This document shows positions 1 to 5,716 of a stretch of DNA of 5,716 nt, one piece after another. This DNA comes from Chloroflexota bacterium. Its GTDB lineage: Bacteria > Chloroflexota > Chloroflexia > JAMDCE01. Under the pieces are notes generated by a model that was given only the letters and a program-made list of their open reading frames with translations, ran no database searches and was not told where the DNA came from. The translations under genes were made by a program, and so were the position numbers. The stretch spans positions 1-5,716 of the forward strand of contig JAMDCE010000266.1 in the NCBI GenBank assembly GCA_023489135.1, in the 5' to 3' direction. Each line of letters opens with the position of its first letter. The first letter of the stretch is position 1.

Positions 1-2051
1 AAGCCCTTATTGTTGAAAAGGCAAAGGCAAGCGTCAACCACCTGCGGATCATAGAGAGTGCCGCGGTTTTGCGTGATTTCGTCCAGGGCCATGTGGATTC
101 CGAGAGCCGGCCGATAGGGTCGGTGCGAGGCCATGGCTTCGACGACGTCGGCCACGGCCAGGATTCGCGCCTCCAATAGGATGTCTTCTCCCCTCAGGCC
201 CAACGGATAGCCCGAGCCGTCCATCCTCTCGTGATGCTGGAGCACGTTCTGAGAGATGGGCCAGGGAAACTCTATCGTCCTCAGGATCTCGAAACCGATT
301 TGACTGTGGGTTCGAAGGAGATCGAGTTCTATCTTGCTTATTCGGCCGGGCTTACCCAGAACTTCGGCCGGCACGCGAATCTTGCCAATATCGTGAACCA
401 GAGCGGCAAGGCGAGCGGTGGTGATCTGGTCTGGCGGAAGATGCATCTCCCGCGCTATGGCGTCTACCAGCCGTCCCACTCGTTGTTGATGCCCGGCGGT
501 GTAAAGGTCCCTCATCTCGACGGTCAGCGCCATAGCCCGGATTGTCTCCTGCAGGGCTTTCTGCAGCTTCTCGAAGCTCTGTTTCAGGCCTTCTTCGGCC
601 TGCTTTCGCTGAGCCAGAGCGTACTCAAGCTGCCTGTTGGTCTTCGAAAGCTCCTGGGTTCGCTGCTCGACCCGCTCCTCCAGTTCATCGTGTGCCCTCT
701 GCAAAGCGCGCTCGGCCCGTTTACGCTCGGTGATGTCGCGGTAAACCAGCACGGCCAGGCTAACCACTCCCTCTTCGTTATAGACGGGCGTACCGGCCAC
801 GCTCAGGTAAGCAGTCTCGCCATCGGCCAGTCGCAGACATTCCTCTTCGTCGCGAACAACCTGGCCCGAGAGCACCCGTTCGATGATAGGTTTCTCCTCG
901 GCCGGCACGATAACCTTGGGTGACACCAGGCGATCGAGAAGCTCGCCCAACGTACCGGTCGCTTGCTTGATTTTGGGAATCCCCAACAGTGCCAGTCCTG
1001 AATTGCTGGCGTTCACCAGCCTGCCATCCTTGCCAACCACGAAGATCAGGTCGGCGCTGGTCTCGAAGACCGTCCGCAGCACCGCCCAGGGACCGAGGTC
1101 CACGCCCAGCACCCGGTAGCGAAATATCGCCAGGACGAACCCCAGAGGCAAGAGAGCCCAGGCAAGGATCCCCACCTCGGGCCGCAGGAGGTAAGTCTGA
1201 AAGCCGATGTAGGGAAGAAGACTACCGCCTAGGAACACCACCGCGGCGATGCCACTGCATACGGCAACCGGCCACAAGCGTCGGTGGTCCTTGGGAGCGC
1301 GAGTGAGGAAAGGCCACAACAAAGCAGCCACGCCGACAGCCAGGCATAGAACCATATAGGCATAGCTGACCGGTTCCAGTAAGGTGAAAACTGAGGATTC
1401 CCCTAGCACTCCGAAGCTGTACCACGCGGTAAGCGGCAACAGCGCCCAAAAGAGCAGTCGCATAGGGAGAATCCAGCGACGCACCGGGACAACGCAGAAG
1501 AAGTAGGCAAAGGCAGCCGTCGCTATCTTAGTGCTGAGCCAGTTGGAGTAAATAGCCCACGGCTGGCCCGTGGCAGCAGTAGTCGGAGTTGTGGTCAGCG
1601 CAACGGAGAGCATACCCGATAGGAAGAGGAAGCGATAAGCGGTGTGGCGATCCGACGACCTGAAGTAGACCAGGAGACCGGCCGCCAGGAACTCAAGACC
1701 TAAGGCAAAAAGTGCGATAGCGGTCCCCATCTCCCAGGTACGCCGGAATAACTCCACGCGACTTCCCTGGTTTGGCGAGGTGACTTCCAGAGCGACAAAG
1801 GCGTCGGAATCCTGGGGAAGGGGAAGGTAGCGTATTCTGTCACCCGGCCGCAGACCTTGGTCCCACCCGTAGCCCGTGGGTAGCACCCAGGTCAACTCTT
1901 GTGAGCCATCGCCCAGAACGATGGCACGTATTCCTAAACCAGGAGGACTATCCTGAGCCGCGAACGTAAGTCCCAGTTGCAGCAGCACGATGCTCGCCAG
2001 CAGCACGGCGGGCCAGAGCATACGCGCGCGCGCAACAGTTTGGGATCGCAT
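1..2051 (-). CDS. ComP-like membrane sensor with PAS and HD-GYP c-di-GMP phosphodiesterase domains (C-terminus cut by window edge)
   Basis: The reading frame is open from ATG 2051 to the left edge (683 codons, no stop), so the extreme C-terminus is missing. GGAG lies 9 bases before the ATG. Residues 9-32 form a signal-like or anchoring helix. Residues about 35-104 are an extracytoplasmic PDZ-like segment (GLRPGDRI), followed by about seven hydrophobic helices (108-300) ending in AIFRYRVLGVD, the junction typical of ComP-type sensors. A PAS domain spans 325-444 and ends in DITERK; a coiled coil covers about 445-500. The HD-GYP domain is intact: TAGH (H521), HDIGK (H553, D554, K557), H582, HHERMDGSGYP (606-616), AVAD (D635) and RPYR. 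The family hydrolyses c-di-GMP in the cytoplasm, so activity is expected. It is third in an operon, 48 bases after the prenyltransferase gene. I infer that it senses the product of the two upstream genes. Confidence is high for domains, moderate for the ligand. Confidence 0.93.
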   Translation of the reverse strand, partial: MRSQTVARARMLWPAVLLASIVLLQLGLTFAAQDSPPGLGIRAIVLGDGSQELTWVLPTGYGWDQGLRPGDRIRYLPLPQDSDAFVALEVTSPNQGSRVELFRRTWEMGTAIALFALGLEFLAAGLLVYFRSSDRHTAYRFLFLSGMLSVALTTTPTTAATGQPWAIYSNWLSTKIATAAFAYFFCVVPVRRWILPMRLLFWALLPLTAWYSFGVLGESSVFTLLEPVSYAYMVLCLAVGVAALLWPFLTRAPKDHRRLWPVAVCSGIAAVVFLGGSLLPYIGFQTYLLRPEVGILAWALLPLGFVLAIFRYRVLGVDLGPWAVLRTVFETSADLIFVVGKDGRLVNASNSGLALLGIPKIKQATGTLGELLDRLVSPKVIVPAEEKPIIERVLSGQVVRDEEECLRLADGETAYLSVAGTPVYNEEGVVSLAVLVYRDITERKRAERALQRAHDELEERVEQRTQELSKTNRQLEYALAQRKQAEEGLKQSFEKLQKALQETIRAMALTVEMRDLYTAGHQQRVGRLVDAIAREMHLPPDQITTARLAALVHDIGKIRVPAEVLGKPGRISKIELDLLRTHSQIGFEILRTIEFPWPISQNVLQHHERMDGSGYPLGLRGEDILLEARILAVADVVEAMASHRPYRPALGIHMALDEITQNRGTLYDPQVVDACLCLFNNKG

Positions 2052-2060
2052 CCACCCCAA

Positions 2061-2064
2061 CTCC
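2061..2064 (-). promoter_or_regulatory. Ribosome binding site of the HD-GYP sensor gene
   Basis: GGAG lies 9 bases before ATG 2051 on the minus strand. It favours this start over the in-frame ATG at residue 11, and the resulting N-terminus has positive residues (R2, R8, R10) just before the first hydrophobic helix. Confidence 0.65.
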
Positions 2065-2099
2065 ACCCCAAGTTCTCGCTTCCTCAGGCCAGCGCGGCC

Positions 2100-3059
2100 C
2101 TAACCCACCGGCGCAACCGCGGGCTGCTGCATCCGAGGCATAAGAAGGTCGAGGATTGTCTCGGTCTCGACCAAACACACCTCTCTCAACGCCGCGGTAG
2201 CAGCGCTCCGGCTCGTTTCCGCCATCATCCAGGTGTAGTAAAGAGCGCCACTGGCCAGCAACCCCTCCCTCAGCGTCTCCGCCTCGACCGAAGACGGAGG
2301 GTCGCTCGCGGCCAGATAGGCGCACAGGTGGTCCCGGAAGCTGCTAGCGGGGCCACGCAAGACGAAAATGAGCGGCAGGCTTACCACTCGCCGCTCCAGG
2401 TCGCGCTTGCCCTTTGCCCCGGGCCACAGGTCGTGCATATCATTGGCGAGCTGCGCCAGTCGGCCCAGATGCCGGCCAAACGACGCGAACCCCGCCACTC
2501 GTGACTCATCGGCGCCCGCCATGGCCGCACCGGCAGCGCACAAGGAGCAAATCAATCCCGCTGATTTCCGATCCACCAGGGCCATGTACTCTTCCGGACT
2601 GGAGGGCCGGCCTCCCAGGTCCTGATGCTGGCCATCCGCCGCTCCGACAATGCCGAACCACACCGAAGCGCTCACAGACTCCGGAGCCCGGCTCAACGAG
2701 CGACCGGCCAGCGCGAGCAGCGCGGAGGCGAGATTTACGGCTCGCGGGATGCCGACGGCGCCGGTGATGGGACTGTCATCCCCGTCTTCGATCTCATCGA
2801 ATAGATCCGAGGAAGCGCCCACAAGCTCCGCGGCGGTGGCCAACGGTAAAGCGCTCCGCCAATCCCCACCTGCGCCCCAGCAGGGCAGCAGCGGCAGGAG
2901 CGGCCATTTGGAACGGGGAGCCGGCGAGAGCACTTTACCATCGGATGACAGAGCCAGGTGAACGGCGCGCTCAAAATCCTCTGAAAGCCGCTGCCCTTGC
3001 AGCAGACTCAGCAGGTCCAGGCGCACGTCCGCGTAAAACTGCCCGGCTCTTTCGGCCAC
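2100..3059 (-). CDS. ComQ-like isoprenyl transferase (type I polyprenyl synthase fold)
   Basis: This 319-residue protein is of normal length for the trans-isoprenyl diphosphate synthase family. The first Asp-rich motif is in SSDLFDEIEDGDD (D85, D88, D92, D94, D95), a variant of DDxxD placed as in family members after a helix ending AAEL. GQHQDL (143-148) and the Lys of DRKSAGL (K165) match the conserved GQ..D and KT positions. The second metal motif is NDMHD (206-210), with Asn replacing the first Asp. GKRDLERRVVSLPL matches the usual K.TLP region. The family binds allylic diphosphates through Mg2+. A role in prenylating the Trp of the adjacent peptide, as ComQ does for ComX, is inferred from the neighbours. 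An ordinary terpenoid chain-elongation enzyme is the alternative. The start is GTG; the in-frame codon three upstream is the TAG stop of the peptide gene, so no longer start is possible. Six bases separate the genes, implying translational coupling. Confidence 0.88.
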   Translation of the reverse strand: MAERAGQFYADVRLDLLSLLQGQRLSEDFERAVHLALSSDGKVLSPAPRSKWPLLPLLPCWGAGGDWRSALPLATAAELVGASSDLFDEIEDGDDSPITGAVGIPRAVNLASALLALAGRSLSRAPESVSASVWFGIVGAADGQHQDLGGRPSSPEEYMALVDRKSAGLICSLCAAGAAMAGADESRVAGFASFGRHLGRLAQLANDMHDLWPGAKGKRDLERRVVSLPLIFVLRGPASSFRDHLCAYLAASDPPSSVEAETLREGLLASGALYYTWMMAETSRSAATAALREVCLVETETILDLLMPRMQQPAVAPVG

Positions 3060-3065
3060 TCTACG

Positions 3066-3266
3066 CTAGCTCCAGATCAACGGCTCCACTCTCATCTGAG
3101 TCCCGTTGGGAGTGCTGAGCGCGGCGACCAGCCCCGGGGAAACGCGCGTGGCAGCGTCGCGTTCGTGGGTCGACAGCCCGCTGTTGGCGATGGCCCTGGC
3201 CGGGCTCGAGAGGAATTCCGCCCGAAAGTCCGCGTCGGTGAAGAGCCGCCGTACGAAGTTCTCCAT
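3066..3266 (-). CDS. Putative ComX-like pheromone precursor, 66 aa, ending ...Ile-Trp-Ser
   Basis: This short gene has the strongest ribosome binding site in the window (AAGGGAGGAG, 7 bases before ATG) and is followed after 6 bases by the prenyltransferase gene. The product starts MENFVRRLFTDADF, continues FLSSPARAI and SGLSTHERDA, and ends MRVEPLIWS. There is no signal peptide, no transmembrane segment and no Cys. The single Trp is residue 65 of 66. Known ComX precursors are of similar size (about 55 residues in B. subtilis 168), lack a signal peptide and carry one Trp near the C-terminus that ComQ prenylates. The first 40 residues also have the F..xL..P..A..GL...E look of some RiPP leaders. 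I infer that the C-terminal 6-12 residues become a prenylated peptide signal. In known ComX the Trp is third or fourth from the end; here it is penultimate. Overlapping frames have no comparable SD. An unrelated RiPP precursor remains possible. Confidence 0.8.
   Translation of the reverse strand: MENFVRRLFTDADFRAEFLSSPARAIANSGLSTHERDAATRVSPGLVAALSTPNGTQMRVEPLIWS
3070..3073 (-). promoter_or_regulatory. Ribosome binding site of the prenyltransferase gene, inside the peptide gene
   Basis: GGAG on the minus strand lies 10 bases before the GTG at 3059. It is formed by the last bases of the Trp65 codon (TGG) and the first of the Ser66 codon (AGC). Ribosomes finishing the peptide would cover this site, which suits coupled translation. 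Confidence 0.55.
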
Positions 3267-3273
3267 GTGTCCA

Positions 3274-3283
3274 CTCCTCCCTT
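3274..3283 (-). promoter_or_regulatory. Strong ribosome binding site of the peptide gene
   Basis: The minus strand reads AAGGGAGGAG, 7 bases before the ATG at 3266. The near-perfect anti-SD match supports the 66-residue frame over the two longer overlapping frames on the same strand and suggests high translation of the precursor. Confidence 0.85.
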
Positions 3284-3292
3284 AGTATTGGT

Positions 3293-3311
3293 ATGGAACA
3301 TCCTGTTCCAT
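3293..3311. promoter_or_regulatory. Perfect inverted repeat, probable operator or leader hairpin
   Basis: ATGGAACA-TCC-TGTTCCAT is an 8-bp perfect inverted repeat with a 3-base spacer. It lies between the candidate -10 and the SD of the peptide gene, about 10 bases upstream of the SD, a usual place for a repressor site. It is not followed by a T-run, so it is not a terminator. It has GAAC/GTTC half-sites like LexA boxes but with a 5-base rather than 4-base spacing, so I do not assign a regulator. Confidence 0.5.
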
Positions 3312-3331
3312 CCGCCTTTATGGCATGCTCT

Positions 3332-3359
3332 ATTATGCACATTGCAGGCAGTTTTGCAA
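3332..3359 (-). promoter_or_regulatory. Candidate sigma-70-type promoter of the peptide-prenyltransferase-sensor operon
   Basis: On the minus strand TTGCAA (3359-3354, 4 of 6 to consensus) and CATAAT (3337-3332, 5 of 6) are 16 bases apart, in an AT-richer stretch 66 bases upstream of the peptide ATG. The leader it would give contains the inverted repeat at 3293-3311. A second possible -10, TATAAT at 3415-3410, has only a weak -35 (TTGGAG at 15 bases). Neither is proven. Confidence 0.35.
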
Positions 3360-3379
3360 GACCCTAAGTGCCGCAAGCT

Positions 3380-3395
3380 ATTGAAGTTTTGAAGT
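3380..3395 (-). repeat. Tandem 8-mer upstream of the operon promoter
   Basis: On the minus strand ACTTCAAA is followed directly by ACTTCAAT, two copies with one mismatch. They sit about 20 bases upstream of the candidate -35. Direct half-sites in such a place can bind an activator, but the repeat is short and may be chance. Confidence 0.3.
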
Positions 3396-3422
3396 AAGTC
3401 TTCCATATCATTATATTCCTTT

Positions 3423-3608
3423 GCCGACTTCTCCAACTCTTCAACGGCCCTCTACGTGGAATGTTGCTGGAACGGCGGCCCGGTAAGCGTAGCAGACTCC
3501 AATTTCACCAACAACTATACGACGCTGGGCGGATACGCCGGGTGGGTTATGAACGTCGATAGGAGCGTGTTTGAAAACAACACCTACGCGGTTACCGGCA
3601 TAAGTTGA
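3423..3608 (+). pseudogene. 3' remnant of a parallel beta-helix repeat protein
   Basis: The plus-strand frame from 3393 to the TGA at 3606-3608 has no ATG and no SD. It encodes three similar coils starting near 3426 (DFSNSSTALYVE), 3495 (DSNFTNNYTTLGG) and 3561 (RSVFENNTYAVTG), 23 and 22 residues apart. That spacing and the Asn-rich F.NN pattern are typical of right-handed parallel beta-helix or polymorphic outer-membrane-type repeats found in secreted surface proteins and polysaccharide lyases. With only about 60 residues and no start it is most likely a decayed or recombined gene end. Chance resemblance cannot be excluded. The region upstream overlaps the divergent operon promoter, so an intact gene cannot lie there. 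Confidence 0.5.
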
Positions 3609-3680
3609 CCAAAACTTAACACTTCCATAATAGCTCGTTAATGACCTTTGGCTATAATACCCCCGACAGATAACAAGCGC

Positions 3681-3737
3681 GAAGATGTCACGGGGCGCTC
3701 GGGGTTGGGCGGGACGTTTTCAGGGTGGGACATCTTC
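3681..3737. other. G-quadruplex-type run enclosed by a 9-bp inverted repeat, in a 216-base gap without a gene
   Basis: GAAGATGTC (3681-3689) and GACATCTTC (3729-3737) are perfect reverse complements. Between them the plus strand has six G-tracts: GGGG 3692, GGGG 3701, GGG 3707, GGG 3711, GGG 3723 and GGG 3727 (the last overlaps the right arm by one base). The first four have loops of 5, 2 and 1 bases and fit the usual G3N1-7 quadruplex pattern. I see no known riboswitch consensus. No supported coding frame occupies 3609-3824. Confidence 0.5.
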
Positions 3738-3747
3738 CCTCATATTA

Positions 3748-3786
3748 GAGAGAGCCGACCGGAAGCAGGGACCGGTCGGCTCTCTC
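3748..3786 (-). terminator. Strong hairpin downstream of the histidine kinase gene
   Basis: A perfect 15-bp stem runs from GAGAGAGCCGACCGG (3748-3762) to its complement at 3772-3786, with a 9-base loop. It begins 38 bases after the kinase stop. On the minus strand the tail is TAATATGAGG, without a true U-run, so termination may be only partly intrinsic. The hairpin is symmetrical and could also act on plus-strand transcripts, where the tail is GCTTTC. Confidence 0.7.
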
Positions 3787-3824
3787 GCTTTCAGGTAGGA
3801 GACAGCGCGACTAGCAAGGATATC

Positions 3825-5681
3825 CTAGCTAATGGGCAGGGTGAAGCGGAAGGTGCTGCCTTTGCCCACTGCGCTCTCTACCCAGATGCGTCCGCCGTGC
3901 GCTTCGACGAACATCCTGCTTATGTAGAGCCCCAGACCCACACCCCCGGCCTTCCGACCCGCCCTAGGCTCATAGAAGCGCTCGAAGATGTGCGAGATGT
4001 CCTCCGGCGCAATTCCTATCCCGCGATCGGACACAGAGACCATTATCTCATAGTCTAACCTTTGCGCTTTAACCAGCACCTCGGTCTCCGGAGGAGCGTA
4101 CTTCAGCGCGTTGCTTAGCAGATTCATAAGAATGCGCTCCAGGCGGTTGGGATCGGCCGGGATAAGGGGCAGGTCCCCCGGAATCTCTACCCTGACTCGC
4201 CCGGCCTCCATCATGGCGCCGGCCCGCTCCAGCAGCTCGGCCACAAAGCACCTCACGTCCACCGGCGCCTTTTCCAGTTTTAGCTGCCCGGTCTCGAAGC
4301 GGACCGAATCCACCATATCCTGTATTATCGCGTTCATTCGCTGAGCCCCCGTGATAACGGCCTCCGCGCTCTTGCGCACAGCGACGGTCTCTCCAAGTCG
4401 CACGATAATCTGAGCGTGGCCCATGATGATGGAGAGAGGGTTTCGCAGGTCGTGGGAGACGGCCCGGATCATATCCTCGCGCTGCTCCTGTAACTTCCTC
4501 AGATCTTCTGCCCGTCGCTCTGTCTCTTCAGCATGCTCTCTTGATCGGATGGTGGAGACGGCGAGCTGTTCGTTGATCTGTCGTATCCGCTGCTCACGAG
4601 TTTGAATTTCCTCTGACATTTCGCTGAAGGCCTCGGCCAATCGCTCCAGCTCGATTGGGCCGGCTGCCTTCGCACTGGGGGTTGGCTCTTGGTGGGCAAG
4701 GCCCAGCGCCCGCTTCTGAAGATACTCGATGGGGGCGGTAATGCTGTGGCTTAGCCTCATCGCCACCAAGAAGGCCAAAGTCGCGATGAACAGAAGAGTA
4801 CCGATCTCGGCAAGAAGGTCTTGCATCACCGGGGCCATCGCCCGTGACACGGGGATGCTGGCCGAAGCCACCCAGCCGATGGAACGAATGGGAACAAACC
4901 CGGCCATTCTTTCGCGCCCATCCATACTCGAAACAAAAGTTCCGGTTACCTCCTCTCCGGCCAGCGCTTTGCGGATCAAGGGCTGCGTGGGGAGCAGGTT
5001 TCGTTGTTCCCACGAGCGTTCCACCTCGGGAGAGCGATATACCAGGAAGCCTCTTTCATCAATGATGGCCACGGCCGCGTCCCCGCCTCGCTCGATGGGG
5101 ATCTCCAGCACACCCAGGCGCTGAGCGTCCACGAGCGCCACGATGACGCCCTGCCAGGAACCTTCGGCACTGCGCACGGCCTGCGCTATGGCGAAGACGG
5201 GCATGCCTCCGTCTGGGGCCGGGAAGAGATTGCTGACGGCTGTCTGTCGTCCTTGAGCGATCTCCTGAAAATAATCACTCTCTTGGGCATCGAGTCCAAT
5301 CGCCCTGGCATTGCTGGAGGCTACGATCCGGCCCCGCGTGTCCAACCAGTCGAACTCACCAACAGCAAGGTACATGCCCGCGGCGGCGGCCAGATAATGG
5401 GGAATCTGATCGACCGGAAGGTTTTCGATGGTGATGCTCATAGCCAGCGCCCGCTCGACGCGGGTCACATCCCTCACGTAGCCTTCCACAGCCACGCCTG
5501 CCGATCGAGCCACTTCGAGATTGGCCTGAAATTCCTGTGCTCGCCGCACCTCGAACCGTCGCCAGTAGAGACCGGCCTGTGCCAGCAGGATGGGGACGAG
5601 GACGACGAGCACCAGCAGAATCATTGTGCCCCTTACGCTTCGAGGGAGGAGCCGTCTGATTCTACTCAGGAGCATTTCCAC
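3825..5681 (-). CDS. dCache-HAMP sensor histidine kinase
   Basis: This 618-residue inner-membrane two-component kinase has a complete domain set. TM1 covers about 19-39; an extracytoplasmic double Cache (dCache_1-like) sensor covers about 41-285, with the repeated features DWLDTRGRIVASS and AIIDERGFLVYRS. TM2 covers about 290-310, followed by HAMP and a long coiled coil to about 405. The HisKA phospho-acceptor is H410 in AVSHDLRNP. The HATPase motifs are N524 (N box, MNLLSNALKYAP), D552 (DRGIGI), the F box IFERFYEP and GVGLGL (580-585). dCache domains usually bind small molecules such as amino acids or carboxylates; the ligand here is unknown. No receiver domain is fused and no response regulator is in the window. 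The annotated start is GTG at 5681; ATG at residue 3 is an alternative, neither has a clear SD, and the frame stays open to the right edge, so the true start may lie outside. It has its own terminator, so it is probably not part of the peptide operon. Confidence 0.93.
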   Translation of the reverse strand: MEMLLSRIRRLLPRSVRGTMILLVLVVLVPILLAQAGLYWRRFEVRRAQEFQANLEVARSAGVAVEGYVRDVTRVERALAMSITIENLPVDQIPHYLAAAAGMYLAVGEFDWLDTRGRIVASSNARAIGLDAQESDYFQEIAQGRQTAVSNLFPAPDGGMPVFAIAQAVRSAEGSWQGVIVALVDAQRLGVLEIPIERGGDAAVAIIDERGFLVYRSPEVERSWEQRNLLPTQPLIRKALAGEEVTGTFVSSMDGRERMAGFVPIRSIGWVASASIPVSRAMAPVMQDLLAEIGTLLFIATLAFLVAMRLSHSITAPIEYLQKRALGLAHQEPTPSAKAAGPIELERLAEAFSEMSEEIQTREQRIRQINEQLAVSTIRSREHAEETERRAEDLRKLQEQREDMIRAVSHDLRNPLSIIMGHAQIIVRLGETVAVRKSAEAVITGAQRMNAIIQDMVDSVRFETGQLKLEKAPVDVRCFVAELLERAGAMMEAGRVRVEIPGDLPLIPADPNRLERILMNLLSNALKYAPPETEVLVKAQRLDYEIMVSVSDRGIGIAPEDISHIFERFYEPRAGRKAGGVGLGLYISRMFVEAHGGRIWVESAVGKGSTFRFTLPIS

Positions 5682-5716
5682 AGGGCTGCGGTCGCGTCCG
5701 GCTATCCTCGTGTAGT

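Noticed and set aside
231..923. 230-residue plus-strand frame
   Set aside because: Antisense shadow of the PAS-HD-GYP coding region, whose minus-strand frame carries all family motifs.
3296..3308. LexA/SOS box within the inverted repeat
   Set aside because: The GAAC and GTTC half-sites are 5 bases apart, not the 4 of the Gram-positive-type box.
3061..3342. 93-residue minus-strand frame overlapping the peptide gene
   Set aside because: No SD, low-complexity Arg/Gly-rich translation; it is the shifted frame of the 66-residue gene, which has a perfect SD.
3371..3376. TTGCGG on the minus strand, a half-site of the B. subtilis ComA box
   Set aside because: The second half-site (CCGCAA after 4 bases) is absent and no ComA-like regulator is in the window; probably chance.
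3092..3436. 114-residue minus-strand frame across the operon leader and peptide gene
   Set aside because: It runs through the promoter, the inverted repeat and the peptide gene in another frame, with no SD and no recognisable domain.
3681..3737. c-di-GMP riboswitch, tempting because an HD-GYP gene is nearby
   Set aside because: None of the conserved GEMM core sequence is visible and no gene lies directly downstream on the same strand.
3817..3826. AGGATATCCT palindrome at the end of the kinase gene
   Set aside because: Only 10 bp and overlapping the last codons and stop; short palindromes like this are expected by chance.
3648..4058. 136-residue plus-strand frame starting at TTG
   Set aside because: It crosses the hairpin terminator and then runs antisense to the kinase ATPase domain; no SD and no domain.

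Overview
The window is GC-rich (roughly 58-60% by eye) and almost every gene is on the minus strand. GTG as well as ATG starts, clear Shine-Dalgarno (SD) sites, a dCache histidine kinase and an 'RYR' seven-helix sensor all fit Chloroflexota or a deep-branching Gram-positive-type lineage. I cannot fix the phylum from sequence alone.

The main feature is a compact three-gene minus-strand operon at 3266 down to the left edge. First comes a 66-residue peptide with a perfect SD, ending Glu-Pro-Leu-Ile-Trp-Ser (3066-3266). Six bases later starts a 319-residue type I isoprenoid-synthase-fold protein (2100-3059). After 48 bases comes a membrane protein (2051 to beyond the left edge): signal-like helix, PDZ-like extracytoplasmic segment, about seven helices ending in an 'AIFRYR' linker, PAS, coiled coil, complete HD-GYP. 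Order and content strongly recall the Bacillus ComX (prenylated-Trp pheromone), ComQ (prenyltransferase) and ComP (PDZ plus multi-TM receptor) system. Here, however, the visible output of the receptor is a c-di-GMP phosphodiesterase domain rather than a histidine kinase. The proposal is a peptide quorum-sensing circuit that acts directly on c-di-GMP. The functional link is inferred; the domains and gene layout are read from the sequence.

Upstream of the operon (3267-3608) lie candidate promoter elements, a perfect 8-bp inverted repeat inside the leader, a tandem 8-mer, and on the plus strand the 3' remnant of a parallel beta-helix repeat protein. From 3609 to 3824 there is no convincing gene, but there is a 9-bp inverted repeat enclosing a G-quadruplex-type run and a strong 15-bp-stem hairpin that probably terminates the kinase transcript.

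The right third (3825-5681) is a complete or nearly complete dCache-HAMP-HisKA-HATPase sensor kinase on the minus strand. Its response regulator is not in the window, and nothing ties it directly to the peptide operon.
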